Below are positions 16,871-24,900 of a DNA stretch of 64,000 bases, piece after piece; the stretch's first letter is position 1, and each line of letters starts with the position of its first letter. The notes beneath the pieces were generated by a model. It did not search any database and had not been told where the DNA came from. It saw nothing but the letters and a program-made list of their open reading frames with translations. The translations under genes were made by a program, and so were the position numbers. This DNA comes from Polaribacter litorisediminis. Lineage in GTDB: Bacteria; Bacteroidota; Bacteroidia; Flavobacteriales; Flavobacteriaceae. The stretch is from positions 3,833,501 through 3,897,500 of the forward strand of contig NZ_CP082966.1 of assembly GCF_019968605.1 (NCBI RefSeq). The letters are read 5' to 3'.

Positions 16871-19702
16871 ATGAAAAAACCGTTTTTACTTTTCTTGTTG
16901 ATGATTTCTCAAATCGTAATTTCTCAACAAAAACCAACAAGCTCATCAACCATAAAAAATGCGATCGAGCAAAAAGAAAATTTAACTAAAAGTTCTTTAG
17001 TTAAAAATATTAATTTCACAAATATTGGGCCAACGGTTATGAGTGGTCGTGTGGCAGACGTTGCTGTAAATCCTAACAATACATCAGAATTTTATGTGGG
17101 GTACGCCTCTGGCGGATTGTGGTATACAAATAATAACGGAACTACTTTTACACCCGTTTTAGACAATTCTCCAACACAAAATATTGGTGATATTGCAGTA
17201 GACTGGAATTCAGACATAATTTGGGTAGGTACTGGAGAAAAAAATTCTTCGCGTTCTTCGTATGCCGGAATTGGTCTTTTAAAATCTTCGGATAAAGGTA
17301 AAACTTGGCAAAATGTTGGCTTGTTAGATTCGCATCATATCAGTAGAATTCTCATCAATCCAAAGAATACGGATGAGGTAATTGTGGGTGTTATTGGACA
17401 TTTATATTCATCTAATAAAGAAAGAGGAATCTTTAAAACTACAGACGGAGGAAAAACTTGGACAAAATCATTGTTTATAAATGAAAATACAGGAGTTATA
17501 GATGTTGCGTTTGCACCAAAAAACTTTAATGTGATGTATGCCGCTTCTTGGGAACGAGAACGAAAAGCCTGGAATTTTGATGGTGATGGAAGTAATTCTG
17601 CCATTTATAAAAGTACAGATGCAGGAACTTCTTGGACAAAAATTTCTGATAAAAGTGGTTTCCCAACGGGAGATGGCGTGGGTAGAATTGGGTTGGCAGT
17701 TTTTAATGAAAACACGGTGTATGCTTTGCATGATAGTCAATTTAGAAGACCAAAGGATACCGACAAAAAACCAAAAGAAGGATTGACAAAAGAGGATTTC
17801 AAAACCATGTCTTCTGATGATTTTTTACAATTAGAGACTAAAAAATTAAATGCGTATTTGAAAGATAATGGTTTTCAAGAAAAGTACAGAGCAGAAAATG
17901 TGAAGCAAATGGTGCGGGTTGGTTCGGTAAAACCAAGTGATTTAGCTACGTATTTAGAAGACGCAAATTCTATAATGTTTGATACGCAAGTAATCGGTGC
18001 AGAAGTTTTTAAAACTACCAATGGCGGAAAATCTTGGAAAAAAACACATGATAATTTTTTAGATGGTGTGTATAGTTCTTATGGTTATTATTTTGGCGAA
18101 ATTAGAGTGGATTTACAAGATGAAAACGGAATTTATGTTTTAGGAGTTCCGATTATAAAATCTAAAGATGGCGGAAAAACGTTCTCATCAATTAATGCAG
18201 AAAATGTGCATTCAGATCATCAAGCATTGTGGGTAAACCCTAAAAAATCAGGTCATATTTTAAACGGAAATGACGGTGGTTTAAACATGTCTTATGATGA
18301 TGGTAAAAATTGGACGAAATTAAACGATCCTGCCGTTGGACAATTTTATTCCGTATATGCAGATACTCAGAAAAACTATAAAGTGTATGGTGGTTTGCAA
18401 GATAATGGGGTTTGGGTAGCCAATAACAATGCAAGAATCGATAAACGCTGGCAACAATCAGGTCATAATCCGTATGAGTCGATTATGGGAGGAGACGGAA
18501 TGCAAGTTCAGGTTGATGAAAGAAATCAAAACATCGTCTATACAGGCTCTCAGTTCGGAAATTATTACAGACTTAATAGAGAAAACGGTGGTAGAAAATA
18601 CATTCAGCCAAAACATACTTTAGGTGAAACTCCGTATCGTTTTAATTGGCAAACACCAATTTTATTATCAAAACACAACCAAGATATTTTGTATTTAGGA
18701 GGTAATAAATTGCATAGATCGTTAAACCAAGGGGATGATTGGGAAACGATTTCTGATGATTTAACTACAGGCGGTAAAAAAGGAAATGTGGCGTATGGAA
18801 CGTTATCTACTATTTCTGAAAGTCCGTTTCAATTTGGATTAATTTATGTAGGTTCAGATGATGGATACATTCATGTAACCAAAAATGGTGGAGGTAGTTG
18901 GACAAGGATTTCTGGTAATTTACCTCAAAATTTATGGGTTTCAAGAGTGATTGCGTCATCACACAAAAAAGAAAGAGTATATGTAACCTTAAATGGGTAC
19001 AGATTTGATGATTTTACGCCTTACATTTATATGTCTGATGATTATGGGCAAACTTGGGAGGATATTGGTGAATCAATTCCAACATCGGCTGTAAATGTCA
19101 TTAAAGAAGACCCTGTAAACGAAAATATTTTATATGTCGGCACCGATAATGGTTTGTATATTTCTTTTGATAAAGGAGCTTCTTGGAATGTTTTTAGTAA
19201 AAATCTGCCCAATGTAGCCGTGCATGATTTGGTGATTCAACCTACAGCAAAACATTTAATTGTTGGGACGCATGGACGAAGTTTATACAAAGCAGATATC
19301 GCACCCTTACAAAAAATGGATGCTTCAATTTTAGAAAAACCTTTCCATATTTTTGCGATTGATAATATTCGAAAAAGCAACAATTGGGGACGTTCTTGGA
19401 GTCAATGGAGAGAACCAAATATACCAGAAATAACGATTCCTTTTTATGCAAATGCTACTAAAAAAGTAACGGCAGCTATTTACCATAAAGAGGTGCTTGT
19501 AAACTCAATTTCAGCGACCGCAGATAAAGGGTATAACGAAATGATTTTTGATGTATCTTTTTCCAAAAAAGGCAAAAAAGCCTTTGAAAAAGTGAATAAA
19601 AAAATAGATTTAAAAGAAGCACAAAACGGAGTTTTCTATTTACCAAAAGGAACCTATACGGTTCAAATAGGGGAAACAAAATCGGAATTTGAAATTAAAT
19701 AG
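16871..19702 (+). CDS. Exported BNR/VPS10-like beta-propeller protein
   Basis: 943 residues with a signal peptide (about 1-18, ending VISQQ). Many BNR or Asp-box repeats of the form S/TxDxGxTW are visible (SSDKGKTWQ, TTDGGKTWT, STDAGTSWT, TTNGGKSWK, SKDGGKTF, SYDDGKNWT, MSDDYGQTWED, SFDKGASWN), consistent with one or two sortilin-type propellers from about 45 to 820. The last about 100 residues form a separate beta domain, without a recognisable T9SS signal. It may be an extracellular glycan- or protein-binding enzyme; the catalytic residues cannot be named. Confidence 0.85.
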   Translation: MKKPFLLFLLMISQIVISQQKPTSSSTIKNAIEQKENLTKSSLVKNINFTNIGPTVMSGRVADVAVNPNNTSEFYVGYASGGLWYTNNNGTTFTPVLDNSPTQNIGDIAVDWNSDIIWVGTGEKNSSRSSYAGIGLLKSSDKGKTWQNVGLLDSHHISRILINPKNTDEVIVGVIGHLYSSNKERGIFKTTDGGKTWTKSLFINENTGVIDVAFAPKNFNVMYAASWERERKAWNFDGDGSNSAIYKSTDAGTSWTKISDKSGFPTGDGVGRIGLAVFNENTVYALHDSQFRRPKDTDKKPKEGLTKEDFKTMSSDDFLQLETKKLNAYLKDNGFQEKYRAENVKQMVRVGSVKPSDLATYLEDANSIMFDTQVIGAEVFKTTNGGKSWKKTHDNFLDGVYSSYGYYFGEIRVDLQDENGIYVLGVPIIKSKDGGKTFSSINAENVHSDHQALWVNPKKSGHILNGNDGGLNMSYDDGKNWTKLNDPAVGQFYSVYADTQKNYKVYGGLQDNGVWVANNNARIDKRWQQSGHNPYESIMGGDGMQVQVDERNQNIVYTGSQFGNYYRLNRENGGRKYIQPKHTLGETPYRFNWQTPILLSKHNQDILYLGGNKLHRSLNQGDDWETISDDLTTGGKKGNVAYGTLSTISESPFQFGLIYVGSDDGYIHVTKNGGGSWTRISGNLPQNLWVSRVIASSHKKERVYVTLNGYRFDDFTPYIYMSDDYGQTWEDIGESIPTSAVNVIKEDPVNENILYVGTDNGLYISFDKGASWNVFSKNLPNVAVHDLVIQPTAKHLIVGTHGRSLYKADIAPLQKMDASILEKPFHIFAIDNIRKSNNWGRSWSQWREPNIPEITIPFYANATKKVTAAIYHKEVLVNSISATADKGYNEMIFDVSFSKKGKKAFEKVNKKIDLKEAQNGVFYLPKGTYTVQIGETKSEFEIK

Positions 19703-19729
19703 GGTTTATATTAGCAGAAGTAGATAAAG

Positions 19730-19791
19730 CTCGTTTGTTAACAGTACTGCATAGATGTTTACATTATAATGGGGTACTGTTAGCAAACGAG
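19730..19791. repeat. 18-bp inverted repeat with 26-base loop
   Basis: Arms 19730-19747 and 19774-19791 (CTCGTTTGTTAACAGTAC against GTACTGTTAGCAAACGAG) pair with one wobble position. No T run follows on either strand, so it is an atypical terminator for the two convergent genes, or another kind of palindromic element. Confidence 0.65.
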
Positions 19792-19805
19792 TATTAGTGA
19801 AAGCA

Positions 19806-20903
19806 TTAAAAAGAGTTGAAATTGGGGCGTTTGCTTGCCTTAAACCTATGGATCACGTTCTTGATAGCTGTTTTTCTAGTATATGCATCAAAAAATGATC
19901 TGAATAGGGTGTTTATTTTACTTTTAATTGAAAATTTTATTTTTACTTTACGATGGCGTTTTTTTCTAAATTCTTCATTGTTTAAGTCCTCATTAAAGAT
20001 TTTTAGATAAGCTTCTGTTTTAGTAGTAGCATTGTACTGCAAAGAAGGCGGACTATTAAAAACCTGAAAACAAGTAGCTAAAAAACAATTCAAAGGATTT
20101 TTTAAGTTTTTAAATTCATCAAAACTAGTTTTTGCTTCAGTTTTTTTAGATAACAAAAAGACATCATAAGCATTTCTTAAAACTATTGTATTATATCTAA
20201 ATCCTCCGTCATTAATTTGTTCCGCAATAATAGATAAAGCGATTTGATGTTTAAAACTTAAAAAATTCATATTATTAATTTTCTGAGATTTCTTTTTAAC
20301 TATAGCGTAGTTAAACTCAGCCCTGTGTTTTTTAATTAAAAGTTCTATATGTATTTCTACAGCAGCAATTTTATTTTTGTTTGTTAAAGGAGGTATATGC
20401 CTCTTTTCTCGCTCTAAGTGAAATTTCAAGTCAGATTTAGAGATGTATTTTTGCTCACGTAATAGTCTATAGGCTTTTGTGGCGTTCTCTTTACTAACAA
20501 TTAAATCAATATCACCAACCATTCTTTCTGCAACGTCATCGTACAAACCTTCCAGCAAGTTGCCAGTACCTTTTAAAAAAATAGGAGTAATATCGTTTTT
20601 TAGTAATAATTCATTAATTTCTTTTGCTTGTGCAATAATTTTCTGATTTCTAGCTCTATTTACATCCGTAATTTGCTTCATAAAAACAACCAAATCTTCT
20701 GGTAAATAATGCAGAAAGTTAGCGCTTTTTAAATTGCAATATAAGGCAGGGAAAACAAACTGACCAGTACTTAATGTTACAACTAAGGGCCAATTAACAG
20801 TGTTTGATTTTAGAATATCTTCAACTAAAATTTTATTGTTTTCTTCATGTTTTATAGTTAAACACTTCCCAACAAAAAATAGAACTTCTTTACCGTTCAT
20901 CAT
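19806..20903 (-). CDS. Nucleotidyltransferase-family protein (NTP_transf_5-like)
   Basis: 365 residues from the ATG at 20903 (MMNGKEVLFF). The family landmarks are the long helical N-terminus, LLLKNDITPIFLKGTGNLLEG, and the nucleotidyltransferase acidic pair in VGDIDLIVSKENATKA, followed by RHIPPLTNKNKIAAVEIHIE. Members are often found beside surface-polysaccharide or lasso-like clusters; none is adjacent. A longer frame could start at a TTG at 20960, but a TATTTTTG box lies between the two, so the ATG is preferred. The C-terminus is basic. Confidence 0.78.
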   Translation of the reverse strand: MMNGKEVLFFVGKCLTIKHEENNKILVEDILKSNTVNWPLVVTLSTGQFVFPALYCNLKSANFLHYLPEDLVVFMKQITDVNRARNQKIIAQAKEINELLLKNDITPIFLKGTGNLLEGLYDDVAERMVGDIDLIVSKENATKAYRLLREQKYISKSDLKFHLEREKRHIPPLTNKNKIAAVEIHIELLIKKHRAEFNYAIVKKKSQKINNMNFLSFKHQIALSIIAEQINDGGFRYNTIVLRNAYDVFLLSKKTEAKTSFDEFKNLKNPLNCFLATCFQVFNSPPSLQYNATTKTEAYLKIFNEDLNNEEFRKKRHRKVKIKFSIKSKINTLFRSFFDAYTRKTAIKNVIHRFKASKRPNFNSF

Positions 20904-20926
20904 AATAAATTCATAACAATTTGATT

Positions 20927-20960
20927 CAAAAATAGAAAAAAATATTTTATTTGAGAGCAA
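20927..20960 (-). promoter_or_regulatory. Promoter of the nucleotidyltransferase gene
   Basis: On the minus strand TTG (20960-20958), 23 bases, then TATTTTTG (20934-20927) fits the flavobacterial TTG-N17-23-TAnnTTTG consensus. The box ends 24 bases before the ATG at 20903. Confidence 0.55.
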
Positions 20961-21000
20961 TGTCTTTTAGGAGTTTTTTAATCGAAAAGAATTCCTCTAT

Positions 21001-21200
21001 GGGCTGCGTCGGGGTTTCCGTTGAAATTGTCATTCCCGTGAAATTTATGCTCAACTAGATTGGGTAACGGGAACCTAAATAATAGAATTTTGGTTTTTGA
21101 CCTTTTTAGGTCAAAGCTTGTGCTCAACTTGATTGAGTATGAAACGAGCGAAACCTGCCTGCAGGTACCACTATGGATCTGCCTAGAAGATAGTTCGTTT
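21001..21200. repeat. Degenerate intergenic repeat cluster
   Basis: The 20961-21553 spacer has no gene. It holds two small stems (TTCCCGT 21033-21039 with ACGGGAA 21067-21073; TTTGACCT 21096-21103 with AGGTCAAA 21108-21115) and two imperfect direct copies of TGCTCAACTWGATTGRGTA, near 21048 and 21121. It is more GC-rich than its surroundings. This resembles dispersed REP-like intergenic sequences; other genomic copies would be needed to prove it. Confidence 0.4.
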
Positions 21201-21495
21201 CAAGAAATTCTTTATTAAAAAATTACATGATACCCATAATCGGCTGTATTTAAGAACCCATTTGCGATAAAAACAGGTGTCTTTTTTAAAATTATAATAC
21301 ACAAAAGTAGTTCCTCAAAAGTATTAAACAGTATAGAGCGAGAATTATAGTTTTTTTTAAATATAAAGTTATAGGTAGCTGCAAATTAAAATTTTTGATT
21401 ATTAGTAGTGGTCTTTAGTTTAGTTTTTTACAAAAAATATTCGTAATAATTGGCAATATGTATATCATAGGCGTAAAAATACCTACATATAGGTA

Positions 21496-21526
21496 TTGTA
21501 TTGTAGCTTTTTCCACAATAGTTTTG
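21496..21526 (+). promoter_or_regulatory. Promoter of the surface-protein locus
   Basis: TTG (21496-21498), 20 bases, TAGTTTTG (21519-21526), which fits the TTG-N17-23-TAnnTTTG consensus; the ATG at 21554 follows 27 bases later. Confidence 0.55.
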
Positions 21527-21553
21527 ATTTTTAAAATTTTGTAAACAATTGGT

Positions 21554-21976
21554 ATGAAAAAAAAGCTACTATTAGTAGGCATGATCTTCTTTAGCATCAT
21601 GGTGCAAGCGCACGAGTTTGCTCTAGACGATAATTTTGCAGAAAAAGAAAAACCCATAACTTTAAAAAAGAACTCATTTTGTAACATAAATATTCCAGAT
21701 ACAAACTTTGAGCAAGCATTAATCGATTTAGGTTATAATACCTATGGTTTAAATGGTAACATACTGATAACCGATGCTGAAGCCGTAACAAGTTTATCTT
21801 TACCAAATGCTATAAATGACTTAACAGGTATTGAAGGTTTTACACAATTAATAGATTTACACATTTCAGTTAGTAATAGTACTTCTTTAGATGGTTCTCA
21901 AAACACCAATTTAGATACTGTTAATTGCCGATCGAATACACTAACTTCATTAGAGCTATCTCAAAAAACTATTTAA
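21554..21976 (+). CDS. Truncated leucine-rich-repeat surface protein
   Basis: 140 residues: a signal peptide (about 1-19, ending VQAH), then IPDTNFEQALIDLGY and a TDLTGIEGFTQL-type segment that recurs almost unchanged at the start of the leucine-rich region of the next gene (about 24206-24390), with roughly 85% DNA similarity by eye. It stops after about one repeat (LTSLELSQKTI) and lacks the T9SS sorting domain that such proteins need. It is probably the 5' part of an older paralogue cut short, though it may still be translated. Its stop lies 11 bases before the ATG of the next gene. Confidence 0.6.
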   Translation: MKKKLLLVGMIFFSIMVQAHEFALDDNFAEKEKPITLKKNSFCNINIPDTNFEQALIDLGYNTYGLNGNILITDAEAVTSLSLPNAINDLTGIEGFTQLIDLHISVSNSTSLDGSQNTNLDTVNCRSNTLTSLELSQKTI

Positions 21977-21987
21977 AACAAAAAAAC

Positions 21988-24900
21988 ATGCAAAAGAAAT
22001 TACTTACACTCATTTTTACTTTTTCTATTTTATTGTCTTTCGGACAAAATGAGTTTATTACCAAATGGAGAACGAATTTAGGCGTTCAGACAATAACAAT
22101 ACCTACAATTGGTTCTGGTTATAATTATACTGTAGATTGGGGAGATGGTACAATAGAAAATGGTTTTACAGGAGATGCAACACACAATTATGGAGTTGCT
22201 GGAGAATTTATCGTCAGTATTACTGGAGATTTCCCTAGAATTTATTTTAAACCTTCTAGTAGTGCTGTGAATAATACGCTTGTCGAAATAATGCAATGGG
22301 GATCTAATACTTGGACATCTATGGAAGATGCTTTTAATTCTTGTATAAGTTTAGAAATTACAGCAACCGATTCACCTAATTTAAATAATGTAACTAGTTT
22401 AAAATCAATGTTTAATTCATGTATTGCCTTAACAGGTAATTCATCAATAAATGATTGGGATGTTAGTACAATTCAAAATTTTGAAGAGATGTTTCGCAGT
22501 GCTGATAATTTTAATGCACCATTAAATAATTGGGATGTTGGTGCTGCACTAAATATGAAAGGTATGTTTTTTAGGACTAAAGAATTCAATCAAAACTTAA
22601 ATAGTTGGGATGTTAGCAAAGTGGAGAATATGGATGCGATGTTTAGTCAAACTGATAGTTTTAATGGAGATATAACTTCTTGGGATATTGGTAGTGTTAC
22701 CAATGTAAGTTCTATGTTTTCAGATAGCAGCTTTAATCAAGATATAAGTTCTTGGGGTGTTGGTCATCTCACCAATATGACTTCTATGTTTTCAGATAGC
22801 AGCTTTAATCAAGATATAAGTTCTTGGGATGTTAGTAATGTTACCGATATGACTTCTATGTTTTCAGGTAGTAGCTTTAATCAAGATATAAGTTCTTGGA
22901 ATGTTAGTAGTGTTACCAATATGAGTTTTATGTTTGCATACGGTAGTTTTAATCAAGATATAAGTTCTTGGAATTTTGGTAATGTTACCAATATGAGTTC
23001 TATGTTTGAAGGAGATGATAGTTTTAAGCAAGATATGAGTGCTTGGGATGTTAGTAATGTTACCAATATGAGTTTTATGTTTGCATTCGGTAGTTTTAAT
23101 CAAGATATAAGTTCTTGGGATGTTGGTAAGGTTACCAACATGGAAGCAATGTTTAGGTCTAACTCTCAATTTAATCAAGATATAAGTTCTTGGAACGTTA
23201 GCAGTGTTAATAGTATGCGTTCTATGTTTAGAGGAGCTGACAGGTTTGATCAAAATATAGGTACATGGGATGTTAGTAACGTAACAGATATGGCTTTAAT
23301 GTTTCTTTCTTTTGAAGGTGGGTTATCTTCAAGGAATTATGATTTAATTTTGCAAGGTTGGTCTAATTTACCTAATCTTAGCCAAAATGTATCTATTAAT
23401 GCTGACTACATTAGTTATTGTAATGCAGAAGCTGCGAGAACAAAATTAATTAATGATTATAACTGGAATATCTCTGATGCAGGTAAAGATTGTTCAGGTG
23501 AAGCTTTTATTACCAAATGGAAAACAACCACAGCAAATGAATCTATAACAATACCAACAACGGGTGCTGGTTATAATTATACCGTAGACTGGGGAGATGG
23601 TACTATTGAAAACGGGTTTACAGGCAATGCAACACATAGTTATACCATTGCTGGTGAATATGAAGTTAGTATTACTGGAGATTTCCCTAGAATTTATTTT
23701 AATAATGCTGGAAGCAAATTTAAAATAATAGATATTGTACAATGGGGATCAAATCCTTGGGTTTCCATGTTTGCGGCTTTTCAAAATTGTCCAAATCTAA
23801 TTGTTTCTGCTATAGATACACCGAATTTAGAGAATGTAACTGATATGGGATACATGTTTTATGCTGCAACATCCCTAAACCAAGATCTTAGCTCATGGGA
23901 TGTAAGTAATGTAACTTATATGAGTAGCATGTTTACTGAAGCAACATCCTTTAACCAAGACCTTAGTTCTTGGGATGTAAGTAATGTAACTGATATGTTA
24001 GGCATGTTTTTTAGTTCAGGTTTTGACGTAAATAATTACGATAAAGCTTTAATTGCTTGGTCTAATTTACCTACTCTTAAACAAAATGTATCTTTTGGTG
24101 CTCAAGGCGTTAGTTATTGTAATGGAGAGGCTGCAAGAACAAAATTAATAAATGATTATAACTGGAACATCACGGATGAAGGAAAAGATTGTAGTGATGT
24201 ATATATTTCTATCCCAGATACAAACTTCGAGCAAGCATTAATCGATTTAGGTTATGATACCAATGGTTTAAACGGTAACATATTAACATCAGATGCTGTG
24301 GCTGTAACAAGTTTATCTTTACCAAGTGCTATTAGCGCTGCTATAACTGACTTAACGGGCATTGAAGGTTTTACACAATTAACATCTTTAACAATTGTTG
24401 GTAGTAAAATAACTTCGATAGATGTAAGTAAAAATGTTAATTTATTAAGTTTGTCCTTAGCAGATAATAGTGCTTTAACTGCTTTAGATGTATCTAAAAA
24501 TGAAGATTTACGGTCATTAAATATTGGATTAACGGATTTAAGATCATCTGGAAAAATTGGATTAATATCAGTTTTAGATGTCAGTAACAATATTAATTTG
24601 GTTTCTATAAATGCTAGAGCACAAAGTTTAACTTCCTTAGATATATCTAATAATGTAGCATTAGAAAGCTTAGATTTAGAAAAAAATAATATCACTAGTT
24701 TAGATGTGTCTAATAATACAAAACTATATAGGCTTGATGTTACACAAACCAATTTAACAACTTTAGATGTAAGTAATCTAGCCGATTTAGGCGAGTTGTA
24801 TGCACCGTTTAATTCATTGATTTCTTTAGATGTATCAAATAATCTCAAATTAGCAAGGCTAGACTGTAATAGTAATAACACAATTACAACGATATCTTTA

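Noticed and set aside
21925-21987. Upstream ATG for the giant surface protein
   Set aside because: It overlaps the preceding gene and would put 21 residues ahead of a perfect signal peptide.
22430-23320. Regularly spaced repeats that could pass for a CRISPR array
   Set aside because: The units are in frame, diverge gradually and encode DUF285 repeats; there are no unique spacers and no cas genes.
22864-24881. Long minus-strand open frames (129 and 209 codons) inside the surface-protein gene
   Set aside because: They are mirror products of the in-frame repeats, have no start signal or homology, and lie opposite a clear coding gene.
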